IMG/VR virus record: IMGVR_UViG_3300042866_000424
Span: 1 to 21,164 of that record
DNA length: 21,164 nucleotides
Strand: one strand, 5' to 3'
Source: a virus
Shown: positions 1 to 10,018 of the stretch, piece after piece
Position numbering within the stretch: the stretch's first letter is position 1
Layout of the letters: every line of letters starts with the position of its first letter
Notes under the pieces: model-generated
Database searches by the model: none
Told to the model about the DNA's origin: nothing
What the model saw: the letters and a program-made list of their open reading frames with translations, nothing else
Program-made: the position numbers and the translations under genes

Positions 1-53
1 TGGGAGCGTGCAAAGTATCAAAATTATTGATTTGACCAAACTGGAGGAATTTG

Positions 54-515
54 ATGACCGCGGGTCGTCCACGCAAACCTATCGAGCAGAAGCGCAAAAC
101 AGGCCGAACTCCTACAACGGATTCAGGTGGTCGCAAACTTCCTGATGTTCAGAAGATCACTGTCTTGCCGATGGCCGATGGTATTCCTACTCCTCCTATG
201 GATCTCGGCCTAGAAGGTAGAGAGCTTTGGGGAAAAGCATGGGATCGTGCAATCACTTGGCTTTCTCCTGTAAGTGATTTAACACAAGTCCATCATGCAT
301 GTCGAGTTGCAGATGATCTTAATTTGGCAAGAACAGTTTACAATACGACACGTGATTCACAAGACGGGCGGCTTGTGGTTGCACTAAGTAAATCTTTCCA
401 TGAGGCTTTGGCCTCGTTAGGATTTACACCAACATCTCGCTCGCAATTAGGCGTAGCGGAGGTTAAGCGTGTCACAGCTCTCGAACAACTTATTGCTACC
501 AAACGAACCAAGTAA
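54..515 (+). CDS. terS: Terminase small subunit, P27-like
   Basis: Probable DNA-recognition subunit of the packaging motor, working with the large subunit encoded next. The N-terminus (GRPRKPIEQKRKTGR, residues 4-18) is basic and resembles the P27 family of phage small terminases; the rest is helical, with a C-terminal stretch around SQLGVAEVKR that is also typical. Length (153 aa) is normal. I choose ATG at 54 rather than the in-frame TTG at 51, because GGAGG at 43-47 is then 6 nt away instead of 3. The gene overlaps the start of the large terminase by 47 nt in another frame. The family call rests on recalled sequence pattern and on position; no structure-level evidence is available. Confidence 0.85.
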   Translation: MTAGRPRKPIEQKRKTGRTPTTDSGGRKLPDVQKITVLPMADGIPTPPMDLGLEGRELWGKAWDRAITWLSPVSDLTQVHHACRVADDLNLARTVYNTTRDSQDGRLVVALSKSFHEALASLGFTPTSRSQLGVAEVKRVTALEQLIATKRTK

Positions 516-2031
516 TTCTTGGCCTCCTAAGTGGCTTACACCTGTTTCCGAAGAAGATCAATTAAGAGGCGATGGTCCTGTCTATAAACAGTTTGCTGAA
601 ACAGTATGTCGCGTTACTAAAGATTCATTAGGCGGACAAGCAGGAGAGTTAATTCGTTTTCGTAGTTGGCAAGAGAACCTTCTCAACCATGCTTTAGCAA
701 GAAAAGAAAACGGTAGATTTAAGCACCGCATTGCTTTAATTGGAATGGCACGTAAAAATGGTAAGTCTGCTCTTGGTGCCTCTGTTGGTCTAGCAGGTTT
801 AACACTAGGTGGACAAGGTTCTGAGATCTATTCATGCGCAGCAGATAGAGATCAAGCACGAATTGTGTTTGGTACTGCTAAGCGAATGGTTGAATTAGAC
901 GAAGAATTGTCTAAAATGTTTACTCTTTACCGCGATGCAATTGAATATAAAGATACAGGTTCTGTCTATAAAGTCCTCTCGGCAGAGGCTTACACAAAAG
1001 AAGGTCTCAATCCGTCACCTCTTGTGATCTTCGATGAAGTTCATGCGCAGCCAAATCGTGAACTTTGGGATGTAATGTCTCTTGCCGGAGGCGCAAGATC
1101 TGATTCTTTGTTGTTCGGTATTACTACAGCTGGTGTAAAAACTCAGACTGATGGTCAAGATTCTTTGTGTTATTCACTTTACCAGTACGGACAGCAACTA
1201 GTTAAAAAAGAATTAGAGGATCCGTCATTCTTCTTTGCTTGGTGGGAACCAAAGAATGTTGAGGCAGATCATCGAGAACGATTCATGTGGGAAGAATCAA
1301 ACCCAGGTTTTAACGACATTGTCGACTCTGAAGATTTTGAGTCTTCGGTGCTTAGAACACCAGAAGCAGAATTTCGAACTAAGCGAACTAACTGCTTTGT
1401 TTCAACAGCTACTGCTTGGCTCCCTACCGGAAGCTGGGACGCATTGGTTGACAAGGACAGAGTGCCAATGCAAGGTGAAGACGTCATTCTCGCATTCGAT
1501 GGAGCCTTCTCTAACGACTCTACAGCACTAATTGCGTGGCTTGTAGGTTCTGAAAAACCACATTTAATGGTTGTAGGACTATGGGAAAGACCAATTGATG
1601 CGGATCAAGCGTGGCATGTGCCTGTTGCAGAGGTCGAAAAGACTATTATTGACACTTGTAGAGACGGTAGATTTAACGTAAAAGAGATTGTTTTCGATCC
1701 TGCACGATGGAATAGAACCTTTATGGTACTAGATGAAGATGGTTTACCGTGCGTTTCGTATCCAAACTCAGCAGAACGTATGGTCCCTGCTACACAAAAG
1801 TTCTATGAAGCTGTAGTCAATCAGTCATTTACACATGATGGTGATGAACGTCTTGCACGACATGTGGCTAACTGTGTGACTAAGCAATCATCAAGAGGGG
1901 TCATGGTTGCTAAAGCTTCATCTAGAAGAAAAGTAGATGCTGCTGTTGCTTCCATCTTTGGTTATGACCGAGCAACACAACCTCCTGCACCTAAAGAACC
2001 AGTTGCAAAATATTTCTCAATACAAGTATGA
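469..2031 (+). CDS. terL: Terminase large subunit (ATPase and nuclease)
   Basis: Packaging motor that translocates and cuts phage DNA at the portal. The ATPase half shows a Walker A-like GMARKNGKS (residues 92-100), Walker B VIFDE (186-190, D189/E190) and a coupling segment FGITTAG (216-222). The nuclease half has the three spaced acidic residues expected of an RNase H fold: D344 in LAFDGAFSND, D410 in IVFDPARWN and D490 in KVDAAVASIFGYD. The length (520 aa) is usual for the Terminase_1/HK97-like class. The start is GTG at 469: GGAGG at 458-462 lies 6 nt upstream, inside the small terminase gene, so the two are probably translated in coupling. No intein or frameshift is seen. Confidence 0.96.
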   Translation: MSQLSNNLLLPNEPSNSWPPKWLTPVSEEDQLRGDGPVYKQFAETVCRVTKDSLGGQAGELIRFRSWQENLLNHALARKENGRFKHRIALIGMARKNGKSALGASVGLAGLTLGGQGSEIYSCAADRDQARIVFGTAKRMVELDEELSKMFTLYRDAIEYKDTGSVYKVLSAEAYTKEGLNPSPLVIFDEVHAQPNRELWDVMSLAGGARSDSLLFGITTAGVKTQTDGQDSLCYSLYQYGQQLVKKELEDPSFFFAWWEPKNVEADHRERFMWEESNPGFNDIVDSEDFESSVLRTPEAEFRTKRTNCFVSTATAWLPTGSWDALVDKDRVPMQGEDVILAFDGAFSNDSTALIAWLVGSEKPHLMVVGLWERPIDADQAWHVPVAEVEKTIIDTCRDGRFNVKEIVFDPARWNRTFMVLDEDGLPCVSYPNSAERMVPATQKFYEAVVNQSFTHDGDERLARHVANCVTKQSSRGVMVAKASSRRKVDAAVASIFGYDRATQPPAPKEPVAKYFSIQV

Positions 2032-2039
2032 GGAGCATC

Positions 2040-2180
2040 ATGAAAAAACTTGACTTTGCTTTATTAACAGAATTGGCAGGAGTAATTCTTGTCGCCATCG
2101 GGGTCGCTATGTTCTCAGTTCCTCTTGCCTTTGTAACGGTAGGCGGATTTCTTATTTGGGCTACAGAAAAGGCTAATTGA
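2040..2180 (+). CDS. Small hydrophobic membrane protein (46 aa)
   Basis: A 46-codon gene with an AGGAG ribosome site at 2031-2035, immediately after the terminase stop, and ATG at 2040. After a short charged start (MKKLDF) almost the whole chain is hydrophobic, from about residue 7 to 41, with a possible turn near Ser/Pro (residues 26-27). One long or two short membrane helices are likely. It ends in WATEKAN. Its stop codon overlaps the start of the next gene (TGATGA). I do not recognise the family. A small membrane protein beside the adhesin genes could act in superinfection exclusion or lysis timing, but that is only a guess from position and topology. Confidence 0.75.
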   Translation: MKKLDFALLTELAGVILVAIGVAMFSVPLAFVTVGGFLIWATEKAN

Positions 2181-2526
2181 TGACCGCTGGTATCTACAAT
2201 ACAACCATAGATCAAGGTTCTTTGTGGTCAGTTGTACTAGTTTACACTGATTCTAACAACGTACCTGTGAATTTAACAGGCTATACAGCATCAATGCAAC
2301 TGCGCCAGAACTATAATTCTACAACTGCAGACCTAACTTTGACTACAGCAAATGGTGGAATCACTATTGTTGGCGCTACAGGAACTATTACAATCAATGC
2401 AACAGCTACTCAAACAGGTTTGCTTGAATCAGGTTTTTATGTTTATGATCTTGAATTAACATCAGGTTCAAACATTTCTCGTTTAATCCAAGGTCAATTA
2501 ACAGTTGCAGAGCAGGTGACAAGATA

Positions 2527-2527
<1 letters not shown>
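2180..2527 (+). CDS. Ig-like beta-sandwich phage protein, probable virion component
   Basis: Product of 115 aa, rich in beta-type sequence. The start is ATG at 2180, overlapping the previous stop; an in-frame TTG at 2177 is less likely. The order of motifs (an opening '[12 protein letters not shown]' strand, '[15 protein letters not shown]' around residues 30-44, an alternating '[21 protein letters not shown]' core, then 'YDLEL', '[15 protein letters not shown]' at the end) matches a family I recall from many phages, found beside tail fibre or baseplate genes and resembling the N-terminal domain of baseplate upper proteins. It is followed with a TAATG overlap by the collagen-like fibre gene, so it may connect or anchor that fibre. 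Role inferred; family membership moderately sure. Confidence 0.7.
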
Positions 2528-4314
<1,787 letters not shown>

Positions 4315-4333
4315 ACAAGCGAAAGCAGGAATC

Positions 4334-5125
4334 ATGACAGCAAGAATGCAACAACGCCGAGATACGGCAGCAAACTGGACCAGCACAAATCCAACACTTG
4401 CAGCTGGCGAAATGGGTATTGAAACAGATACCTATAAATTCAAAGTTGGCAATGGTTCAACTGCATGGGCAACTTTGCCATACTCAGTTGATATTCCTTC
4501 ACAAACAGGTCAATCTGGAAAGTTTCTTAAAACAAACGGCACAGTTACAAGTTGGGACACTGTAGCTGGCGATATTGAAGGCGTAACAGCTGGCACTGGT
4601 TTGTCAGGTGGTGGTACAAGCGGTACAGTTACAGTTTCAATTGACACTGCTGTTACTGCTGATCTTACAACCGCACAAACGCTTACCAATAAAACTTTAA
4701 CTTCGCCAATTATTAACACTGCAACTTTTAACGATGGTGTTGTAAAAGGACTTGAAGAAGATGTCAACGTTGTGGCTTCTGCTGCAACTGGCACAATCAA
4801 CTTTGACGTTTCAACTGCTTCTGTTTGGTACTACACATCAAACGCAACCGCGAATCACACACTAAACTTTAGGTATTCAAGTGGAGTAGCGCTTAACTCA
4901 GCACTTGCCACTAACGACGCAATCACACTCGTTTGGCTAAACACTAACGGCGCAACTGCATATTATCCAAATGTGATACAAATTGATGGCAGTACTGTAA
5001 CACCAAAAGTAACTAGTGCAATTAGCAGTGGAAATGCATCAGCTATTGATGCTTATACATTCACAATTATTAAAACAGCTTCTGCAACATTCACAGTTCT
5101 AGAAACACAAACTAAGTTCGCCTAA
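4334..5125 (+). CDS. Tail fibre protein with Mtd-like N-terminal domain
   Basis: Product of 263 aa. Residues 1-51 (RMQQRRDTAANWTSTNPTLA, then GEMGIETDTYKFKVGNG and WATLPY) match the short N-terminal module found in many phage fibres and in the Bordetella phage major tropism determinant, thought to mediate attachment or trimerisation. Residues 116-125 (TLTNKTLTSP) are a fibre shaft motif widespread in marine and freshwater phages. The remaining 130 residues look like a beta-rich tip. The ATG at 4334 has AGGA 3 nt upstream. It lies between the collagen-like and polyglycine proteins, so all three probably form or share an adhesion structure. No C-type lectin domain or template repeat is visible, so it is not a classical variable determinant. 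Confidence 0.85.
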   Translation: MTARMQQRRDTAANWTSTNPTLAAGEMGIETDTYKFKVGNGSTAWATLPYSVDIPSQTGQSGKFLKTNGTVTSWDTVAGDIEGVTAGTGLSGGGTSGTVTVSIDTAVTADLTTAQTLTNKTLTSPIINTATFNDGVVKGLEEDVNVVASAATGTINFDVSTASVWYYTSNATANHTLNFRYSSGVALNSALATNDAITLVWLNTNGATAYYPNVIQIDGSTVTPKVTSAISSGNASAIDAYTFTIIKTASATFTVLETQTKFA

Positions 5126-5135
5126 AGGGGATCAA

Positions 5136-6929
5136 ATGCCTATTTTAGAATCATTTGCTGGAACCTCTGCGCGTGGTTTTGGTTTTGCTACTGGTTCAGG
5201 TTTTAATGGACCTATTGATTACTTAGTAATTGCTGGTGGCGGTGGAGGAGGCACTAACGTAGCTGGTGGCGGTGGAGCAGGTGGCTTGCGTTCAACTGTA
5301 ACTGCTACAGGCGGCGGAGGTAGTTTAGAAACTGCTTTAACTATAAACGGTAAATCTGCTTATTACATAACTATTGGTGCAGGCGGAGCAGGTGGTACAG
5401 GATCTGATTCTGTCCGTGGTTCCAACGGCAATAATTCAACATTTGCAAGTATTGTTTCTATTGGCGGCGGTGGTGGTGGAACTTACGATAACTTGCCAAA
5501 GAATGGATTAGTTGGTGGTTCAGGTGGAGGCGGCGCTTCTTCAGCATCTGGACTAGCAGCAGGACTTGGCGGAGCTGGAACTACAAGTCAAGGTTTTTCT
5601 GGTGGAAATGCATTAGTTACTACCGGTACCCATTATCCTTCAGGCGGAGGTGGAGGCGCTGGCGCTGTTGGAGTAAACGCAAGTGGCAATACTGCTGGAA
5701 ATGGTGGAGCTGGACTTGCTGTAAGCATAAGTGGATCATCTGTAACATACGCCGGCGGTGGTGGTGGCGGAAATAATGCTCTAGCTGGAACTGGTGGTTC
5801 TGGTGGTGGTGGAAATGGTGCTGTTTCTGGTAGCGCTGGCACACCAGGTTCTACTAATTCAGGTTCTGGCGGTGGCGGCGGTCACGCAGTGGGAGCTAAT
5901 CCAGGTTCTTCTGGTGGTTCTGGAATTGTAGTCTTGCGTTATTCAGGAACTACAGCACGAGCAACTGGCGGAACTGTAACCAATGATGGTTCAAACACGA
6001 TTCACACATTTACTTCATCAGGAACATTTACTCCTACTGGTGCAACAATTACTGCTAAAGCAACTGGCGGAAGTATAACAAGTGATGGAACTTATTGGTA
6101 CCATACATTTTTTAATTCAGGAACATTTTCTCCTGCTTCAACATTATCCTGCGATCTTTTAATAGTTGCAGGTGGCGGCGGTGGCGGTAGAGGTACAGCA
6201 TCAGGTGGCGGAGGCGCAGGCGGTCTCAGAGGTTTTACTTCACAATCGTTAACTGCAAGTTCTTACACAGTTACTGTTGGTTCAGGCGGAGCAGGTGCGA
6301 CTGTATCTACTGCTCAAGGTAGCAGCGGAGGTACATCATCAGTTGTAGGAACTGGGTTTTCACAAGCATCCTCAGGTGGAGGCTCAGGCGCTTCTGAATC
6401 AACTGGAGTATCTACTGGATCAGCTGGTGGTTCTAGTGGCGGTGGCAACTATCGTGGTAACGCATCAGCATCTGGAAACTCTGGTGGCTATACACCAGCA
6501 GAAGGTTTTACTGGTGGAACAGGCCAAAATAACGGCCCTAGTGGTAACTGGACAGGCGGCGGTGGAGGCGGAGCAACTGCTAATGGACAAACTTCACCAA
6601 ATGCTTTTACAAGTGGTTCAGGAGGAGCAGGTTCATCTGCGTATTCATCTTGGGGTTCTGCTACTGGTACAGGTCAAAATATTTCTGGCACTTATTGGTT
6701 TGCAGGCGGCGGAGGAGCTTCGGCTCAAAATGCTGGCGGAACAACGTGCGTTGCTGGAGTAGGCGGTAATGGTGGCGGAGGAGCAGGAATTTCAGATCAA
6801 ACTGGCGGTTCTACTCTTGCTGGCATTAGTGGAACAACAAATACCGGCGGCGGCGGCGGCGGTGCTAGTACTCAAGGCGGCGGCGGCGCTGGTGGTAGCG
6901 GTATAGTTATAATTCGTTATGCAGTCTAA
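5136..6929 (+). CDS. Glycine-rich adhesin with two polyglycine modules
   Basis: Product of 597 aa, extremely rich in glycine, with serine, alanine and threonine. Two homologous modules are present. Each opens with a hydrophobic strand running into polyglycine (DYLVIAGGGGGG at 28-39; DLLIVAGGGGGG at 340-351), then GGGGAGGL, and closes with GSGIVVLRY (262-269) or GSGIVIIRY (587-595). Between them are two copies of a 27-residue beta unit (274-300 and 307-333). Glycine-rich modules of this kind occur in phage fibre tips; the adhesin of Salmonella phage S16 forms a sandwich of polyglycine-II helices whose loops bind receptor. A receptor-binding tip is therefore the likeliest role. Start ATG at 5136 has AAGGGG 6 nt upstream. 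Confidence 0.87.
   Translation: MPILESFAGTSARGFGFATGSGFNGPIDYLVIAGGGGGGTNVAGGGGAGGLRSTVTATGGGGSLETALTINGKSAYYITIGAGGAGGTGSDSVRGSNGNNSTFASIVSIGGGGGGTYDNLPKNGLVGGSGGGGASSASGLAAGLGGAGTTSQGFSGGNALVTTGTHYPSGGGGGAGAVGVNASGNTAGNGGAGLAVSISGSSVTYAGGGGGGNNALAGTGGSGGGGNGAVSGSAGTPGSTNSGSGGGGGHAVGANPGSSGGSGIVVLRYSGTTARATGGTVTNDGSNTIHTFTSSGTFTPTGATITAKATGGSITSDGTYWYHTFFNSGTFSPASTLSCDLLIVAGGGGGGRGTASGGGGAGGLRGFTSQSLTASSYTVTVGSGGAGATVSTAQGSSGGTSSVVGTGFSQASSGGGSGASESTGVSTGSAGGSSGGGNYRGNASASGNSGGYTPAEGFTGGTGQNNGPSGNWTGGGGGGATANGQTSPNAFTSGSGGAGSSAYSSWGSATGTGQNISGTYWFAGGGGASAQNAGGTTCVAGVGGNGGGGAGISDQTGGSTLAGISGTTNTGGGGGGASTQGGGGAGGSGIVIIRYAV
5955..6134 (+). repeat. Tandem 27-residue beta unit in the glycine-rich adhesin
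   Basis: Two copies of a unit (ARATGGTVTNDG...SSGTFTP and AKATGGSITSDG...NSGTFSP), spaced 33 residues apart. They link the two polyglycine modules and look like strand-rich connectors. Confidence 0.85.
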
Positions 6930-6942
6930 CTAGGGGGATAAA

Positions 6943-7137
6943 ATGACAGTAACTAAGATCAAACAAAACAAACCGACTCAATGCTTTTCATATGAAGTTA
7001 ATATGTTAGTGCATATTATTGCAGACGATGAAGCAGCAGCTAAGTCACAACTTGATGAAAAAGGTGGCATTGTAACCAAACGTGATGTCAAGTTAGTAAA
7101 TACAGTAATTCTTTACGGCGAAGATAAGGATAAGTAA
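6943..7137 (+). CDS. Small hypothetical protein (64 aa)
   Basis: A 64-aa protein with a strong AGGGGGAT ribosome site (6932-6939) and ATG at 6943. It is charged and soluble: YEVNMLVHIIADDEAAAKSQLDEKGGIVTKRDVKLVN reads as a small alpha/beta fold with a helix of about residues 28-40. The next gene starts directly after its stop. I do not recognise a family. Its place between the adhesin and the cyanophage-like gene suggests an accessory role in the same block. Confidence 0.75.
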   Translation: MTVTKIKQNKPTQCFSYEVNMLVHIIADDEAAAKSQLDEKGGIVTKRDVKLVNTVILYGEDKDK

Positions 7138-7479
7138 ATGGGTCACTATGCAAAAGTAGAAGATGGAATTGTCACACAAGTTATTGTTGCTGATGGACCA
7201 GACTGGTGTGAACAAAACTTAGGTGGAGAATGGGTTCAAACCTCATATAATACAAAAGGCGGAGTTCATTCAAATGGCAAGTTTCCAATTCACAAGAACT
7301 ACGCTGGCATTGGTTACACCTTTGATGGCGTCGGGTTTGCAGCACCGCAACCGTTTGCTTCTTGGACAAAGAATATAGACACTTATCTTTGGGAAGCACC
7401 AACTCCGATGCCAACGGAGGGCGGTCCCTACAAGTGGGACGAAGACACACTTTCTTGGGTTGAAGTGCCAACAGAATGA
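7138..7479 (+). CDS. Conserved phage protein of the type seen in cyanophages
   Basis: Product of 113 aa. The pattern 'HYAKVEDGIVTQVIVAD' at the N-terminus, 'WVQTSYNTKGGVH', 'KNYAGIGYTFDGVGFAAPQPF', 'SWT...YLWEAP' and 'YKWDEDTLSW' is one I recall as a recurring small protein of cyanophages and other aquatic phages, usually encoded near tail fibre genes and without known function. It is rich in Trp and Tyr, consistent with a compact beta domain that might sit on a fibre or bind carbohydrate. AAGGA at 7126-7130 lies 7 nt from the ATG. Its stop overlaps the start of the glycosyltransferase gene (ATGA), so the two are probably translationally coupled. Confidence 0.8.
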   Translation: MGHYAKVEDGIVTQVIVADGPDWCEQNLGGEWVQTSYNTKGGVHSNGKFPIHKNYAGIGYTFDGVGFAAPQPFASWTKNIDTYLWEAPTPMPTEGGPYKWDEDTLSWVEVPTE

Positions 7480-8576
7480 AAAAGGTCGGGGGACCAATAA
7501 GATTTCACGTTGTGGCATTGCCACACACACAAGTAACAAAAGACTTTACAAGCTGCGCATTCACCGAAAAGGTAAGGCGCTTCTGTATCATGATGACAGA
7601 TCTTGGCCATGAAGTTATTCTTTATGCTGGATCAGAAAATGAAGCACCTGTAACAGAACTAGTAACTTGTATTTCAGAAGATGAAAGACAAGCTGCTGTA
7701 GGTAATAATCACTATACTTCAGCTTCATTTGATACAACTTTACCGCATTGGCAAATGTTTAATGGCAATGTCATTAAAGAAATGACCGATAGACTACAAC
7801 CAAAAGACTTTATTTGTCTTATTGGTGGATATGCTCACAAACCAATTGCAGATGCTTTCCCAGATCATATGTCAGTAGAGTTTGGCATCGGTTATGGTGG
7901 GACTTTTGCAAGATACCGTGTGTTTGAGTCTTATGCATGGATGCATTCAATCTATGCAGGTCATAAAAATCCAACCACAGTAGATGGTGGATTCTTTGAT
8001 GCAGTTATAAATGGTTACCTCGAGCCTAAAATGTTTCCAAAAGGATCAGGCAAAGGTGACTATTACTTCTATATTGGACGCATGATCGAGCGAAAAGGCT
8101 TTAGAATTGCTCAAGAAGTATGTGAACGATTAGGCAAAAGGTTAATTTTGGCAGGTCCAGGTGATGAAAGAGGCACCGGTTATGGCGAGTTTATAGGCAA
8201 TATTGGTCCTGAAGAGCGAGCAGAACTAATGGGAAATGCCATTGCTTTGTTTGCTCCAACTACTTATATTGAACCATTTGGAAATATAGTAGTAGAAGCT
8301 CAGACTTGTGGAACTCCAACAATCACAACCGATTGGGGAGCTTTTACAGAAACTAATATCCACGGAATTACTGGTTTTAGATGTAGATCTCTTGCAGACT
8401 TTATTAAAGCTGCAGAAGATGTAAAAGATCTTGACAGAGATTTTATCAGAAAACAAGCAATAGAAAAATACTCACTTAAAGCAATTGCACCTAAGTATGA
8501 AGATTACTTTCAAAGGTTGTTGACCCTATGGGACGATGGCTGGTATCAACTAAGCACAGAAAAGGCAGATAAATGA
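7476..8576 (+). CDS. Glycosyltransferase, GT4-like (GT-B fold)
   Basis: Product of 366 aa with a two-Rossmann layout. The first half begins with a strand, IRFHVVALPHT (8-18), and includes DLGHEVILYAG (42-52). The second half has YFYIGRMIERKGF (197-209), LILAGPGD (223-230) and the hallmark E-x7-E segment IEPFGNIVVEA with E266 and E274, followed by CGTPTITTDWGAFTE. These are the donor-nucleotide-sugar signatures of GT4 retaining enzymes, acting in the cytoplasm on an acceptor I cannot identify. The start overlaps the preceding stop, and the stop overlaps the portal start, placing it inside the virion operon. Modification of fibres or capsid is plausible; host-envelope modification is the alternative. 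Confidence 0.88.
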   Translation: MKKVGGPIRFHVVALPHTQVTKDFTSCAFTEKVRRFCIMMTDLGHEVILYAGSENEAPVTELVTCISEDERQAAVGNNHYTSASFDTTLPHWQMFNGNVIKEMTDRLQPKDFICLIGGYAHKPIADAFPDHMSVEFGIGYGGTFARYRVFESYAWMHSIYAGHKNPTTVDGGFFDAVINGYLEPKMFPKGSGKGDYYFYIGRMIERKGFRIAQEVCERLGKRLILAGPGDERGTGYGEFIGNIGPEERAELMGNAIALFAPTTYIEPFGNIVVEAQTCGTPTITTDWGAFTETNIHGITGFRCRSLADFIKAAEDVKDLDRDFIRKQAIEKYSLKAIAPKYEDYFQRLLTLWDDGWYQLSTEKADK

Positions 8577-10018
8577 GTCTATCGAATAGACTGCGTAAAG
8601 CAGGAGAAAAAAGGTCAAACAATCAGTACCTTGAACCATTTTTACCTGGCCGCGCTCTATATGCAACTCCAGCTGGAGTAGATGTAAACTCTGATACAGC
8701 AATTCGCATGTCAACTGTTTATGCTTGCGTACGACTATTAGGTGACACTATTAGTTCTCTTCCACTTTCTGCTTATGTCCGTCGTGGACGTTCTAGAATA
8801 AATTATGCATCAGTATATGGCGATATGCCTGCTTGGATTAACAAACCAAATCCTGATTCAACTCGTTTAGAGTTCTATGAGCAAGTAATTTCTTCTCTAA
8901 ACCTTCATGGCAATGCATTCATTTTAACCGTACGTGACGATCTGGGCGACGTTCAAGAACTTTACTGCATAAACCCACTCCAAGTTCGTATTCGTCGTCC
9001 TGATCCAATGGGCGAGATTGAGTACATAGTTACGCTTGCCCAAAATGCGCAAGATCCGGTAAACCAGTTCTACGATAATGCACAACCTTTTGATCCAATG
9101 TCAGTAAAAACAATGGTGCTAACAAAGAATGAAATGCTACACATTCCTATGTTTAGACTACCTGGACAATTGCTTGGACTTGGCCCTATTGCAGCAGCTC
9201 GCATTACTTTAGGTTCTGCTATGGCCGCAGAAGTTTATGCAGCAAGTTACTTTGGAAATGCAGCAAATCCTGGTGGAGTTATTGAATCTCCAGGTGAAAT
9301 GACTGAAGAGCAAGCCGCTGACATTGCACGAAACTGGAATATGTCACACACAGGACCTTATCGTGCAGGAAAGCTTGGCATTCTAACTAGCGGCGCAACA
9401 TTTAAGCCGCTTACTCTTAATGCTGCAGATGCACAATTGCTAGAAGTACGCAGGTTTGGTGTAGAAGAAATTGCTAGACTATTTCGTGTACCTGTATCTT
9501 TACTTGGTCATCCTGTTGCAGGAGCAATGTCATTCGCATCTGTTGAAGCTCAGAACTTATCATTTGTTCAGCACTCTTTAAGACCTTTACTAGAAAGACT
9601 AGAACAAGCACTATCACCATTGCTTCCTGAATCAGATGGATTTATTAAGTTTAACCTAGACGCTCTACTACGTGGAACAACACTAGAACGCTACGATGCC
9701 TATACAAAAGGTTTACGCGAAGGTTTCTTGAGTCTAAACGATGTCCGTTATGTAGAAGATCTTGCACCTCTTGGAGAGTCTGGAGATCAATACCGTGTTC
9801 CGCTGCAGAATATTGATGCGGCAGATGCAAAAGATGTTGGCTTAAACCTACGTGCCGATATTGCAGCCAAGTTAATTCAAGTAGGTTTTGATCCAAAATC
9901 AGTAATTGATGCTGTTGGTTTACCTGATATGAATCACACAGGTTTACCTTCAAATCAATTACAACCAATCTCTACAATCGATCCAGCGGATCCAAAAGCA
10001 GCATACGAGGTTGAATAA
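8573..10018 (+). CDS. Portal protein, HK97 family
   Basis: Ring-forming protein at the head vertex, through which DNA is packaged and ejected and to which the terminase docks. It is 481 aa, a normal length. Landmarks of the family are visible: the early helix AIRMSTVYACVRLLGDTISS (about residues 43-62), LEFYEQVISSLNLHGNAF, a long helix around LGLGPIAAARITLGSAMAAEVYAASYF preceding GG(V/I)IE, and the C-terminal helices with VEEIARLFRVPVSLLG (about 301-316) and FVQHSLRPLLERLEQAL. The start overlaps the stop of the glycosyltransferase (ATGA), and its stop overlaps the next start (TAATG). Codon use is like that of its neighbours. Confidence 0.95.
   Translation: MSLSNRLRKAGEKRSNNQYLEPFLPGRALYATPAGVDVNSDTAIRMSTVYACVRLLGDTISSLPLSAYVRRGRSRINYASVYGDMPAWINKPNPDSTRLEFYEQVISSLNLHGNAFILTVRDDLGDVQELYCINPLQVRIRRPDPMGEIEYIVTLAQNAQDPVNQFYDNAQPFDPMSVKTMVLTKNEMLHIPMFRLPGQLLGLGPIAAARITLGSAMAAEVYAASYFGNAANPGGVIESPGEMTEEQAADIARNWNMSHTGPYRAGKLGILTSGATFKPLTLNAADAQLLEVRRFGVEEIARLFRVPVSLLGHPVAGAMSFASVEAQNLSFVQHSLRPLLERLEQALSPLLPESDGFIKFNLDALLRGTTLERYDAYTKGLREGFLSLNDVRYVEDLAPLGESGDQYRVPLQNIDAADAKDVGLNLRADIAAKLIQVGFDPKSVIDAVGLPDMNHTGLPSNQLQPISTIDPADPKAAYEVE

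Noticed and set aside
1-53. Possible 3' end of an upstream gene (frame 1 ends in a TGA at 28-30; frame 2 runs open to 145).
   Set aside because: Too short to judge; no motif, and the frame-2 reading continues into the small terminase as a shadow.
4334-5125. Diversity-generating retroelement suggested by the Mtd-like N-terminus.
   Set aside because: No C-type lectin variable repeat, template repeat or reverse transcriptase in the window; the N-terminal module is common in non-variable fibres.
5620-5844. Reverse frames rich in Pro or His/Gln opposite the glycine-rich adhesin.
   Set aside because: Low-complexity antisense of GGN codons, no start signal.
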